A stretch of DNA of 64,000 nucleotides from Limnohabitans sp. G3-2. GTDB lineage: Bacteria; Pseudomonadota; Gammaproteobacteria; Burkholderiales; Burkholderiaceae_C. This document shows positions 56,560 through 64,000 of the stretch, one piece after another. The stretch covers positions 123,912 through 187,911 of the forward strand of contig NZ_NESG01000008.1 of assembly GCF_002778275.1 (NCBI RefSeq), read 5' to 3'. The position numbers and the translations under genes are program-made. The first letter of the stretch is position 1. Each line of letters opens with the position of its first letter. The notes under the pieces are model-generated. The model saw only the letters and a program-made list of their open reading frames with translations, was not told the DNA's origin and searched no databases.

Positions 56560-57222
56560 ATGTTCACCCTCCGAATCTGGGATTTGCCCACCCGACTGTT
56601 TCATTGGGCTTTGGCTGCGTGCGTGGTGGGCTTGATCGTCACGGGCAAATGGGGGGGCAACGCCATGGTCTGGCACTTCCGTTTCGGTTATGGGGTGCTG
56701 GCCCTGTTGTCCTTTCGTCTTCTTTGGGGCTTTTGGGGTGGCTTTTGGTCTCGCTGGGCGCAACTGCCCCTTTCACCTCTCGCTGTTTGGCGCTATTTGA
56801 AGGGCCACACTCCTGAACACGCGTTTCCCGGTCACAACCCCTTGGGTTCTTGGTCCATCTTGGCCATGTTGCTGGTCTTGGCGTTCCAGGTGAGCACGGG
56901 CTTGGTCAGTGACGATGAGATAGCCAATGCAGGTCCTTTGACCGCCTTGGTGTCCGGCGCATGGGTTTCATGGGCCACCAGTTGGCACAAGCAATGGGGC
57001 CAATGGCTGGTTTTTTTCTTGGTGGGCTTGCACGTGCTGGCCCTGCTTTGGTACCGTCTCCGAAAACGCCTGTCCTTGGTGCCCGCCATGGTGCATGGCC
57101 ATAAAACCTTGGCGAAGGCCGCTCCGGAGTCGCAAGACCGTGCGATTCACCGGGGTTTGGCCTTGGTGCTGCTGGGCCTTGCGTCAGTGGCCGTGTGGGG
57201 CTTGTTGTCTTTGAGCCCCTGA
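56560..57222 (+). CDS. Cytochrome b561-type membrane haem protein
   Basis: This 220-residue protein has four main hydrophobic segments. Haem-ligand His candidates lie in IWDLPTRLFHWALAA, AMVWHFRFGYGVLAL and LVGLHVLALLWYRL. It fits the cytochrome b561/Ni-Fe hydrogenase b subunit-like family, which often accompanies cytochrome c'. It is divergent from the cytochrome c' gene. MFTLRIWDLP is the preferred start, and an ATG nine codons upstream (56533) is an alternative. It probably reduced the cytochrome c' product. Confidence 0.88.
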   Translation: MFTLRIWDLPTRLFHWALAACVVGLIVTGKWGGNAMVWHFRFGYGVLALLSFRLLWGFWGGFWSRWAQLPLSPLAVWRYLKGHTPEHAFPGHNPLGSWSILAMLLVLAFQVSTGLVSDDEIANAGPLTALVSGAWVSWATSWHKQWGQWLVFFLVGLHVLALLWYRLRKRLSLVPAMVHGHKTLAKAAPESQDRAIHRGLALVLLGLASVAVWGLLSLSP

Positions 57223-57260
57223 GCGCTCATTACACTGTGGCTTATTTTTGACGCATTGCC

Positions 57261-57758
57261 ATGTCTGCCCATTCACCACTTATTCGCATTGGCCTCGCTG
57301 AGGGCTTGGAGGAGTTGAACCAAACCCGGGCCATTTTTCAGGAGTACGCGGCCTCTTTGGCCGTTGATTTGTGTTTCCAAGGTTTTGAGCAAGAGCTGGT
57401 GGATTTGCCGGGTGACTATGCCCAACCCCGTGGCGCCCTCTTGCTCGCTTGGCTGAACGGTGTTTTGGCCGGTTGTTGTGCCCTGCGGCCTCTGGACACC
57501 TCGGATTACGCCAATGCCGCTGAGATGAAGCGTTTGTTTGTGCGGCCGTCGGCACGAGGCCAGGGCTTGGGGCGCTTGCTGACCGAAGCGATTTTGGACG
57601 CTGCGCGTGCCGCCGGTTACAGCTGTGTTTTGCTGGACACCTTGGACGACATGGAATCCGCCCGGGCGCTCTACGAGGACTTGGGCTTTGTCGAGATTCC
57701 GCCCTACTACCACAACCCCCACGCCGGAGCGCACTACCTCAAAGTGGACATCGATTGA
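57261..57758 (+). CDS. GNAT family N-acetyltransferase
   Basis: This 165-residue protein has the acetyl-CoA-binding motif A as KRLFVRPSARGQGLGRLL (Gln/Arg-x-x-Gly-x-Gly/Ala) and the family N-terminal motif. The later LDTLDDMESARALYEDLGFVEI fits motif B. The target could be a small molecule or a protein. It is followed by a bidirectional terminator and then a convergent peroxiredoxin. Confidence 0.88.
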   Translation: MSAHSPLIRIGLAEGLEELNQTRAIFQEYAASLAVDLCFQGFEQELVDLPGDYAQPRGALLLAWLNGVLAGCCALRPLDTSDYANAAEMKRLFVRPSARGQGLGRLLTEAILDAARAAGYSCVLLDTLDDMESARALYEDLGFVEIPPYYHNPHAGAHYLKVDID

Positions 57759-57780
57759 ACTTGACCGCTTGACGGCATGC

Positions 57781-57809
57781 AAAAAAAAGGGACCCGCAGG
57801 TCCCTTTTT
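57781..57809. terminator. Bidirectional terminator between the GNAT and peroxiredoxin genes
   Basis: AAGGGACC and GGTCCCTT form an 8-bp stem with a CGCA loop. There is a run of eight A on one side and TTT on the other, so both convergent genes can use it. Confidence 0.88.
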
Positions 57810-57824
57810 CACAGCGAAGCAAGT

Positions 57825-58331
57825 TCAGCCTTTGGCTTGAGCCAGCAGGGTGGCGGCATCGCTCACTTCGAATTTGCCAGGGCCTTCTACGTTCAAGGTC
57901 GCGACTTTGCCATCTTTGACCAACATGGAATAACGGTTGCTGCGCACACCCATGCCGCGGCTGGTCAGGTCCAAAGTCAAACCAGTGGCTTTGCTGAAGT
58001 CGGCACTGCCGTCACCCAGCATGCGCACTTTGGCGCCGGTCTTTTGCTCACGCGCCCATGCGCCCATGACGAAAGCATCGTTCACGCTCACGCACCAGAT
58101 TTCGTCCACACCCGCGGCCTTCAGGGCATCGTGGTTCTCAACATAGCCGGGAACATGCTTGGCTGAGCAAGTGGGTGTGAATGCGCCTGGCAATGCGAAC
58201 AAGGCGATGGTTTTGCCGGCTGTGGCCTTGGCCACGTCCACGGGGTTGGGGCCAATGCTGCAACCGTTGCCTTCCACTTCGACGAATTCCATCAGTGTGG
58301 CTGCGGGCAGGGTGTCTCCGACTTTGATCAT
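57825..58331 (-). CDS. Peroxiredoxin, Prx5-type
   Basis: This 168-residue peroxiredoxin shows the family start MIKVGDTLPAATL. The peroxidatic Cys is in PGAFTPTCSAKHVPGY, and WCVSVNDAFVMGAWAR follows, with GMGVRSNRYSMLVKDGKV near the C-terminus. The motif order matches the Prx5/AhpE-like class that reduces hydrogen and alkyl peroxides. A later Cys (IWCVSV) may act as resolving residue. The ATG at 58331 follows AAAGGAGCACCAC. It is separated from rpsQ by a terminator. Confidence 0.93.
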   Translation of the reverse strand: MIKVGDTLPAATLMEFVEVEGNGCSIGPNPVDVAKATAGKTIALFALPGAFTPTCSAKHVPGYVENHDALKAAGVDEIWCVSVNDAFVMGAWAREQKTGAKVRMLGDGSADFSKATGLTLDLTSRGMGVRSNRYSMLVKDGKVATLNVEGPGKFEVSDAATLLAQAKG

Positions 58332-58370
58332 GTGGTGCTCCTTTGGTTTGTATGGCTGGAATGCCAAGGT

Positions 58371-58406
58371 AAAAAAAAACGACCCACCATTGTGGGTCGT
58401 TTTTTG
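58371..58406 (-). terminator. Terminator at the end of the rplC-rpsQ ribosomal unit
   Basis: AACGACCCAC and GTGGGTCGTT form a perfect 10-bp stem with a CATT loop. On the minus strand the stem is followed by nine T. It lies about 30 bases after rpsQ, and it could act in both directions. Confidence 0.92.
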
Positions 58407-58434
58407 AAAGTTTGCAGCAGTCAGGCTTTTGGGC

Positions 58435-58704
58435 TTAGACGGCAGCAGCTTTCTGAACCAGGCGCGTAGCGACCCAGTTTTTGGTCTTCGAAATCGGACG
58501 GCTTTCCGTGATTTCAATGGTATCGCCCAGGTGGTATTGACCTGTTTCGTCGTGCGCGTGGTACTTGCTCGACTTGGCCACGATCTTGCCGTAGAGCGCG
58601 TGTTTCACACGACGCTCGACCAGCACGGTCACGGTTTTGGCGCGCTTGTCGCTGACCACCTTGCCAATCAAGGTGCGCTTGAGGGATGTTTTAGCTTCCG
58701 TCAT
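58435..58704 (-). CDS. rpsQ: Ribosomal protein S17
   Basis: This 89-residue protein binds 16S rRNA early in 30S assembly. Motifs are [36 protein letters not shown] and [12 protein letters not shown]. The ATG at 58704 follows GGAGTGACC, preferred to the GTG at 58710. It is the last gene of this part of the S10 operon. Transcription stops at the strong hairpin after it, so spc-operon genes are elsewhere. Confidence 0.97.
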   Translation of the reverse strand: MTEAKTSLKRTLIGKVVSDKRAKTVTVLVERRVKHALYGKIVAKSSKYHAHDETGQYHLGDTIEITESRPISKTKNWVATRLVQKAAAV

Positions 58705-58713
58705 GGTCACTCC

Positions 58714-58908
58714 TTACTTGGCGGCTTGCTTTTGGGCAAGGATGGTTTTGGCACGGGCGATGGAACGACGAGTCTGGCTCAGCGTACCGGTGTTACCGAG
58801 TTGTTGCGTGGCTTTTTGCATACGAAGGCCAAAGTGGGCTTTTTGCAGCGCTTTGATTTCGTCTTTCACACCAGCAACGTCTTTTTGGCGCAATTCAGCA
58901 GCGTTCAT
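58714..58908 (-). CDS. rpmC: Ribosomal protein L29
   Basis: This 64-residue all-helical 50S protein has [18 protein letters not shown] at the start and the conserved [20 protein letters not shown]. It lies between rplP and rpsQ, as in other S10 operons. Confidence 0.96.
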   Translation of the reverse strand: MNAAELRQKDVAGVKDEIKALQKAHFGLRMQKATQQLGNTGTLSQTRRSIARAKTILAQKQAAK

Positions 58909-58925
58909 TTCTTGTTTCTCCTGAA

Positions 58926-59342
58926 TTATTGGCCAATCATGCGGGCCACAAAAGTGGTACGCAAGGGCAACTTGGCAGCGGCCAATTTGAAGGCTTCACG
59001 GGCCAACTCTTCAGGCACGCCTACGATTTCATAGAGCACCTTACCGGGTTGGATTTCGGCCACGTAGTACTCGGGGTTACCTTTACCGTTACCCATACGC
59101 ACTTCAGCAGGCTTGGTGGAGATCGGTTTATCAGGGAACACACGAATCCAGATGCGACCACCACGTTTGACGTGACGGGAAATCGCACGGCGTGCGGCTT
59201 CGATCTGGCGGGCCGTCAAACGGCCACGGTCTGTGGACTTCAGGCCGAAGTCACCGAACGCCACCGTGTTACCACGGGTAGCGACGCCGGTGTTGCGGCC
59301 TTTCTGTTCCTTGCGGAACTTTCTGCGAGCAGGTTGCAGCAT
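58926..59342 (-). CDS. rplP: Ribosomal protein L16
   Basis: This 138-residue protein of the 50S tRNA-binding region begins [17 protein letters not shown]. It carries the [14 protein letters not shown] and [14 protein letters not shown] segments conserved in L16. It follows rpsC after 11 bases. Confidence 0.97.
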   Translation of the reverse strand: MLQPARRKFRKEQKGRNTGVATRGNTVAFGDFGLKSTDRGRLTARQIEAARRAISRHVKRGGRIWIRVFPDKPISTKPAEVRMGNGKGNPEYYVAEIQPGKVLYEIVGVPEELAREAFKLAAAKLPLRTTFVARMIGQ

Positions 59343-59353
59343 GTTGTTACTCC

Positions 59354-60232
59354 TTATTGACCGTCAGCTGCTGCAGCTGGCGCGGCGACTGTGCGTACGC
59401 GCTTAACGGCGGGTTTGGCATCACCGCCTGCACCGGCGGGCTTGTCGCTACCGTCAGTGGGGGCTGTGTTGGTGCCAGCGGGGCGACGTGGGCCACCACG
59501 ACGATCACCTGTTGGGCGATCACCTGGACGGGCGTCACGGCGAGGACCACGTGGGCGGCGCTCTTCTTCGGCACGTGGCTCAGCCAGTGCAGGAGCATCG
59601 TTGCGACCCAAGGTGTCACCTTTGTAGACCCAGACCTTGACACCGATGATGCCGTAGGTGGTCTTGGCTTCGGAAGTGGCGTAGTCGATGTCAGCGCGCA
59701 GGGTGTGCAATGGCACACGGCCTTCGCGATACCACTCGGTACGCGCAATTTCGATACCGTTCAGACGGCCAGCCGACATGATCTTGATGCCTTGGGCACC
59801 CAGACGCATGGCGTTTTGCATGGCGCGCTTCATGGCGCGGCGGAACATGATCCGCTTTTCAAGCTGTTGGGTGATGCTGTCAGCGATCAGTTGGGCATCG
59901 ATTTCGGGCTTGCGCACTTCTTCGATGTTGACGGCGACAGGCACGCCCAAGCGAGCAGCGAGTTCTTTCTTGAGCAACTCGATGTCTTCGCCTTTTTTAC
60001 CGATCACCACACCAGGACGAGCCGAGAAGATGGTGATGCGGGCGCTCTTGGCTGGACGCTCGATCAGCACGCGGGAAACCGCGGCGTTCTTGAGCTTGGC
60101 CTTGAGGTACTCACGCACCTTGATGTCTTCAGCCAGCATGCCAGCGAAGTCTTTGTTGCTTGCGTACCAGCGGCTGGCCCAGTTACGGCTGACGGCCAAA
60201 CGGAAGCCGGTAGGATGGATTTTTTGTCCCAT
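59354..60232 (-). CDS. rpsC: Ribosomal protein S3 with extended C-terminus
   Basis: This 292-residue protein starts [18 protein letters not shown]. The KH-domain motif is [14 protein letters not shown] and the second domain has [17 protein letters not shown]3 of Escherichia coli is 233 residues. Here residues about 215-292 form a low-complexity tail rich in Arg, Pro, Gly and Ala ([20 protein letters not shown]). This tail is a feature of several Comamonadaceae. S3 sits at the mRNA entry of the 30S. Confidence 0.96.
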   Translation of the reverse strand: MGQKIHPTGFRLAVSRNWASRWYASNKDFAGMLAEDIKVREYLKAKLKNAAVSRVLIERPAKSARITIFSARPGVVIGKKGEDIELLKKELAARLGVPVAVNIEEVRKPEIDAQLIADSITQQLEKRIMFRRAMKRAMQNAMRLGAQGIKIMSAGRLNGIEIARTEWYREGRVPLHTLRADIDYATSEAKTTYGIIGVKVWVYKGDTLGRNDAPALAEPRAEEERRPRGPRRDARPGDRPTGDRRGGPRRPAGTNTAPTDGSDKPAGAGGDAKPAVKRVRTVAAPAAAADGQ

Positions 60233-60246
60233 GTTTCTTCCCTGGC

Positions 60247-60576
60247 TTAGTTGCCGACCGTCACATACACATGGCATGTGGGCTTGCTGATACGGTTGCC
60301 ACGGCCTTTGGCGCGGGCTGTGAAACGCTTGAGCGTGGTGCCTTGTTCGACGTAGATGGTTTTCACCTTCAACTCGTCGATGTCGGCACCGTCGTTGTGC
60401 TCAGCGTTGGCGATGGCGGACTCGAGAACCTTCTTGACGATGCCCGCAGCTTTTTTCTGCGTGAATGTCAAGATGTTCAGAGCTTGATCCACTTTTTTAC
60501 CGCGAATCAAATCGGCGACCAAGCGGCCTTTATCGACCGACAAACGGACGCCCCGGAGGACTGCACGTGTTTCCAT
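60247..60576 (-). CDS. rplV: Ribosomal protein L22
   Basis: This 109-residue protein lines the exit tunnel. [20 protein letters not shown] and the C-terminal [20 protein letters not shown] (tunnel loop) are family hallmarks. It lies between rpsS and rpsC. Confidence 0.97.
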   Translation of the reverse strand: METRAVLRGVRLSVDKGRLVADLIRGKKVDQALNILTFTQKKAAGIVKKVLESAIANAEHNDGADIDELKVKTIYVEQGTTLKRFTARAKGRGNRISKPTCHVYVTVGN

Positions 60577-60585
60577 GGTCTTTCC

Positions 60586-60864
60586 TTATTTCTTCTGGAC
60601 TTTTTTGTCCGCAGGGTGACCCTTGAATGTCCGGGTCAATGCGAATTCGCCCAATTTGTGGCCAACCATTTGGTCGGTCACATAAACAGGAACGTGTTGC
60701 TTGCCGTTGTGAACGGCGATGGTCAGACCGATGAAATCGGGCAGAACCATGGAGCGACGCGACCATGTCTTGACGGGCTTTTTATCTTTGGTAGCGACGG
60801 CTTTTTCAACCTTGGCCAACAAATGGTGGTCAACGAATGGACCCTTTTTGAGAGAGCGTGTCAT
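60586..60864 (-). CDS. rpsS: Ribosomal protein S19
   Basis: This 92-residue protein starts [15 protein letters not shown] and contains [13 protein letters not shown] and [18 protein letters not shown], all conserved in S19 of the 30S head. Confidence 0.97.
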   Translation of the reverse strand: MTRSLKKGPFVDHHLLAKVEKAVATKDKKPVKTWSRRSMVLPDFIGLTIAVHNGKQHVPVYVTDQMVGHKLGEFALTRTFKGHPADKKVQKK

Positions 60865-60874
60865 TGTCTAACCC

Positions 60875-61699
60875 TTACTTCTTGCGACGCGACACGATCA
60901 TGACCTGTGTGCGCTTGTTGTTACGGGTACGGTAGCCCTTGGTGAGGTTGCCCCACGGGTCTACTGCATGACGGCCTTCGCCGGTACGGCCTTCGCCACC
61001 ACCGTGAGGGTGATCCACAGGGTTCATGGCCACGCCACGAACGGTTGGGCGGATACCCATCCAACGCTTGACACCGGCCTTGCCCAATTGGCGCAGGCTG
61101 TGTTCTTCGTTGGCGACTTCACCGATGGTTGCACGGCACTCGATGTGGATCTTGCGAACTTCACCGGAGCGCATACGCACTTGAGCGTAGATGCCTTCGC
61201 GAGCCAGCAAGGTGGCCGAAGCACCTGCCGAACGTGCGATTTGAGCACCCGCACCGGGCTTGAGCTCGATGCAATGGATGGTCGAACCCACGGGGATGTT
61301 GCGGATAGGCAAAGTGTTGCCAGCGCGGATGGGCGCTTCTGGACCCGACAACAGTGTGGCACCGGTTTCAATGCCACGTGGGGCAATGATGTAACGGCGC
61401 TCGCCATCGGCGTAGCACAGCAAAGCAATGTGTGCAGTGCGGTTTGGATCGTACTCAATGCGCTCGACTTTCGCCGGGATCGCATCTTTGTTGCGCTTGA
61501 AGTCGACCACGCGGTAGTGGTGCTTGTGACCACCGCCTTTGTGGCGAGTTGTGATGTGACCGTTGTTGTTACGGCCCGACTTCTGGTGCTGGGGTTCCAG
61601 CAACGGAGCGTAGCCTTCACCTTTGTGCAGGTGGTCACGGGTGACCTTCACCACGCCACGACGGCCTGGGGATGTCGGTTTGATCTTGATGACAGCCAT
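60875..61699 (-). CDS. rplB: Ribosomal protein L2
   Basis: This 274-residue protein, close to the peptidyl-transferase centre, starts [19 protein letters not shown]. It has the conserved [18 protein letters not shown] containing the essential His. It begins 2 bases after the rplW stop. Confidence 0.98.
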   Translation of the reverse strand: MAVIKIKPTSPGRRGVVKVTRDHLHKGEGYAPLLEPQHQKSGRNNNGHITTRHKGGGHKHHYRVVDFKRNKDAIPAKVERIEYDPNRTAHIALLCYADGERRYIIAPRGIETGATLLSGPEAPIRAGNTLPIRNIPVGSTIHCIELKPGAGAQIARSAGASATLLAREGIYAQVRMRSGEVRKIHIECRATIGEVANEEHSLRQLGKAGVKRWMGIRPTVRGVAMNPVDHPHGGGEGRTGEGRHAVDPWGNLTKGYRTRNNKRTQVMIVSRRKK

Positions 61700-61701
61700 G
61701 A

Positions 61702-62016
61702 TTACGCAGCCTCCCCGGACAGGTTCAGCTCTTGACCTGGTTGCAGCGTGACATAAGCCTTGCGAACGTTGTCGCGACGGCCAATGGTCTTGCCAAAACG
61801 CTTGGTCTTGCCCTTGGTATTCACCACAGAGACGCCTTTGACCTCGACCTTGAACATCAATTCCACAGCGGCTTTGATTTCAGGCTTGGTGGCGTCCTGC
61901 AGCACTTTGAATGTCACAGCGTTGGATTTCTCTGCAACCATGGTGGCCTTTTCGGACACGATGGGGGCAACCAGCACGGACATCAGACGACCTTCGTCAA
62001 ACTTCACGGCGCTCAT
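61702..62016 (-). CDS. rplW: Ribosomal protein L23
   Basis: This 104-residue tunnel-exit protein has [19 protein letters not shown] and [19 protein letters not shown]. Its start overlaps the rplD stop as ATGA. The N-terminus [12 protein letters not shown] is a few residues longer than in E. coli. Confidence 0.96.
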   Translation of the reverse strand: MSAVKFDEGRLMSVLVAPIVSEKATMVAEKSNAVTFKVLQDATKPEIKAAVELMFKVEVKGVSVVNTKGKTKRFGKTIGRRDNVRKAYVTLQPGQELNLSGEAA

Positions 62017-62633
62017 GCAAACATCTCCTTGAGTTTGTCCATGGCACCTTTGGTCACGAGGACTTTCTTGAAGTTCACCAAAGACACGGGATCGGCGTAA
62101 CGTGGCTCAACAATCAGGATGTTGATCAAGTTGCGCGATGCCAAGTACAGGTTCTCGTCGACTTCGTCAGCGATCACCAGCACGTTGTCGAGACTCATGG
62201 CCTTGAACTTGGCAGCGAGCTGCTTTGTTTTAGGTGTCTCAACCTTGAAGGAATCCACCACAGCCAGGCGGCCTTCGCGGGCCAGCTGCGAGAAGATCGA
62301 AGCCATACCGGCGCGGTACATCTTCTTGTTGATCTTCTGGGTGAAGTTTTCGTCGGGCATGTTCGGGAAAATCCGACCACCGCCACGCCACAAAGGCGAG
62401 GAAGTCATACCAGCGCGAGCGCGACCCGTGCCTTTTTGTTTAAAAGGCTTCTTGGTGGAGTGGTGAACTTGTTCACGGTCCTTTTGAGCGCGCGTGCCTT
62501 GACGGGCATTGGCCTGATAAGCCACCACGATTTGGTGGATCAGGGCTTCGTTGTATTCACGACCGAACACAGTCTCGGGCGCATCCACTTTGGAGGCGGC
62601 TTGACCTTGGTCGTTCAGGAGTTCGAGCTGCAT
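62013..62633 (-). CDS. rplD: Ribosomal protein L4
   Basis: This 206-residue 50S protein contains [21 protein letters not shown], the tunnel loop, and is conserved across its length. In E. coli L4 represses the S10 operon through its leader RNA. Here the gene starts in a one-base overlap with the end of rplC. Confidence 0.97.
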   Translation of the reverse strand: MQLELLNDQGQAASKVDAPETVFGREYNEALIHQIVVAYQANARQGTRAQKDREQVHHSTKKPFKQKGTGRARAGMTSSPLWRGGGRIFPNMPDENFTQKINKKMYRAGMASIFSQLAREGRLAVVDSFKVETPKTKQLAAKFKAMSLDNVLVIADEVDENLYLASRNLINILIVEPRYADPVSLVNFKKVLVTKGAMDKLKEMFA

Positions 62634-63298
62634 CAGTTCGCTCCTTTGGCTTTGATGGCGGGACGCACGGTCACGAAACCACCCTTGGAGCCAGGAATGG
62701 CACCTTTGACCATCAACAGGCCACGGGCTTCGTCAACGCGGATGACAGCGAGGTTCTGCGTGGTGCAAGTCACATCACCGAGGTGGCCCGACATTTTTTT
62801 GCCAGGGAACACGCGGCCAGGATCTTGCGCCATCGAAATCGAACCAGGCACATTGTGCGAACGGCTGTTACCGTGCGATGCGCGCTGCGATTTGAAGTTG
62901 TGACGCTTGATCGTGCCGGTGAAGCCTTTACCGATGGAAGTGCCTTGCACGTCCACTTTCTGGCCCACAGCAAACACGGCAGCCACGGGCACAGTGGCGC
63001 CTGCGGCGTACTGGGCAGCCGTGTCGGCGGTCACGCGGAATTCTTGAATGATTTCACCGGCTTCAACACCGGCTTTGGCCAAGTGACCAGCGATAGGCTT
63101 GGTCACGCGCGATGCCTTGCGGGCACCAAATGTCACTTGCAAAGCGACATAGCCATCGTTCTCTTGGGTTTTGACCTGGGATACGCGGTTGTTAGACACA
63201 TCCAGCACTGTGACAGGAACGGAATCCCCATCATCAGTGAACAGACGCATCATGCCCACCTTGCGACCCAGCAACCCGAGGGAGTTGCTCAGACTCAT
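62633..63298 (-). CDS. rplC: Ribosomal protein L3
   Basis: This 221-residue protein starts [20 protein letters not shown] and has the loop [21 protein letters not shown]. The start was placed at MSLSN, since the ten residues upstream do not fit the family. It is the first gene after the promoter and hairpin at 63374-63434. Confidence 0.96.
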   Translation of the reverse strand: MSLSNSLGLLGRKVGMMRLFTDDGDSVPVTVLDVSNNRVSQVKTQENDGYVALQVTFGARKASRVTKPIAGHLAKAGVEAGEIIQEFRVTADTAAQYAAGATVPVAAVFAVGQKVDVQGTSIGKGFTGTIKRHNFKSQRASHGNSRSHNVPGSISMAQDPGRVFPGKKMSGHLGDVTCTTQNLAVIRVDEARGLLMVKGAIPGSKGGFVTVRPAIKAKGAN

Positions 63299-63373
63299 TG
63301 TTTTCTCCAAAACTTTCACCGAGGCCACTTCAATTGGCAGCCCCGTTTGGTGTGTGAAAGACTGTTAATAAAT

Positions 63374-63393
63374 CTCACCCCAAAAGAGGTGAG
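63374..63393 (-). promoter_or_regulatory. Hairpin at the 5' end of the rplC leader
   Basis: On the minus strand CTCACC and GGTGAG close a stem just after the predicted transcription start (about 63393). It is followed by an AT-rich leader of about 75 bases before rplC. It may regulate or stabilise the mRNA. Confidence 0.45.
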
Positions 63394-63399
63394 CCTGAA

Positions 63400-63428
63400 A
63401 TTATAGCCCGACTTGCCATTTCTGGCAA
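63400..63428 (-). promoter_or_regulatory. Sigma-70-like promoter for rplC and downstream genes
   Basis: On the minus strand TTGCCA (five of six matches to TTGACA) at 63423-63428 and TATAAT at 63400-63405 are separated by exactly 17 bases. The start would be near 63393. Confidence 0.8.
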
Positions 63429-63434
63429 GTCGGG
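63407..63434 (-). terminator. Perfect 12-bp hairpin between rpsJ and rplC
   Basis: CCCGACTTGCCA and TGGCAAGTCGGG pair around GAAA on the minus strand. It is followed by CTATAATTTC, so the T-tract is poor. It may stop or slow transcripts from the tuf-rpsJ side. It contains the -35 box of the rplC promoter. Confidence 0.6.
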
Positions 63435-63479
63435 GCTTATTTCAAGTTTTGGATGGCCTTTCAGCCACCCCAAACTGCA

Positions 63480-63794
63480 TTACTGCAGCTTGATTTCGAC
63501 GTCCACGCCAGCGGGCAGATCGAGTTTCATCAAGGCGTCCACAGTTTTGTCTGTAGGGTCCACGATGTCCATCAAACGCTGGTGCGTACGGATTTCCAAC
63601 TGGTCACGGCTGGTCTTGTTGACGTGCGGTGAACGCAGGATGTCAAAACGCTTCATGCGTGTTGGCAAAGGCACTGGGCCCTTGACAATCGCGCCAGTGC
63701 GCTTGGCCGTGTCGACGATCTCTGCGGCGGACTGATCGATCAATTTGTAGTCAAACGCTTTCAGGCGAATGCGGATTTTTTGCTTGGATGACAT
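63480..63794 (-). CDS. rpsJ: Ribosomal protein S10
   Basis: This 104-residue protein begins [20 protein letters not shown] and has [19 protein letters not shown] near the end. S10 takes part in 30S assembly and in transcription antitermination with NusB. It lies after tuf and before the hairpin and promoter of rplC, which sit in a 181-base gap. Confidence 0.97.
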   Translation of the reverse strand: MSSKQKIRIRLKAFDYKLIDQSAAEIVDTAKRTGAIVKGPVPLPTRMKRFDILRSPHVNKTSRDQLEIRTHQRLMDIVDPTDKTVDALMKLDLPAGVDVEIKLQ

Positions 63795-63869
63795 GTCAAT
63801 TCCTTGTGGTGAGTGTTTGCTTGCTGCAGCGCAAAGGCCAGGCCTTTGCGCCACCGATCCACAAAAGAA

Positions 63870-64000
63870 TTAAGCGATGATCTTGGCAACAACGCCAGCG
63901 CCAACCGTGCGGCCACCTTCGCGGATAGCGAAGCGCAAGCCTTCTTCCATCGCAATGGGGTTGATCAACTTCACAGTGATCGACACGTTGTCACCCGGCA
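63870..64000 (-). CDS. tuf: Elongation factor Tu, C-terminal end (partial)
   Basis: The last 43 codons are present. They read [40 protein letters not shown] and a stop, the conserved EF-Tu C-terminus. The rest is beyond the window edge. It is upstream of rpsJ on the same strand. Confidence 0.95.

Overview
The window looks like the chromosome of a betaproteobacterium of the order Burkholderiales, most probably a freshwater Comamonadaceae such as Limnohabitans or a relative. This is inferred from the atpIBEFHAGDC order, the arrangement of the S10 ribosomal operon with a long-tailed S3, the lipB-lipA pair, and a PTS of only EIIA-Man, HPr and EI. No taxon-specific marker could be searched. Most of the window is conserved housekeeping sequence, with one large accessory block in the middle.

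Layout. 1-6347: end of ilvE, a zinc-finger protein, an AmpG-like transporter, an M48 protease, a glyoxalase II-like hydrolase, a methyltransferase, exonuclease III, pyrE and a C40 peptidase. 6399-9197: tRNA-Arg(CCG), a cytochrome c5, and a coupled cluster of a SnoaL-like protein, a YheT-like hydrolase and a protein of unknown function. 9313-16527: the complete ATP synthase operon on the minus strand. 16717-20142: a CopD-like membrane protein, ybeD, lipB, lipA and yghU. 20129-49108: the accessory block. 49126-53372: ptsI, ptsH, EIIA, an MFS transporter and a lipoprotein. 53426-57758: a CoA transferase, a hydrolase, a TlpA-like lipoprotein, a cytochrome c' gene broken by an amber codon, cytochrome b561 and a GNAT enzyme. 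57825-64000: a peroxiredoxin, then the S10 operon from rpsQ back to rpsJ and the end of tuf, all on the minus strand.

The accessory block is the main discovery. One minus-strand run encodes a TolC-like outer-membrane channel, a 6533-residue adhesin, a TPR-containing GT41 (O-GlcNAc-transferase-like) glycosyltransferase, a seven-helix sensor histidine kinase, a LapB-type ABC transporter and a HlyD-type adaptor. The last four genes each overlap the next by ATGA, so they are probably translationally coupled. A FixJ/NarL-type response regulator is divergent from the TolC gene across an AT-rich spacer that holds four TCAAAA/TTTTGA hexamers. Together these read as a self-contained type I secretion system for a giant surface protein, with a dedicated cytoplasmic glycosyltransferase and a dedicated two-component system. 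The adhesin has a BapA-like N-terminal prefix, about 40 Ig-like modules, and two copies of a cassette made of a beta-sandwich, seven FG-GAP repeats and an RTX/C-terminal module. The inner copy therefore looks like a former C-terminus.

Smaller points of interest are a hairpin downstream of the adhesin that may limit expression of the transporter genes, a promoter inside a perfect hairpin between rpsJ and rplC, several genes whose -10 box lies only 6-10 bases before the start codon, and the CATG shared by the divergent start codons of exonuclease III and pyrE.
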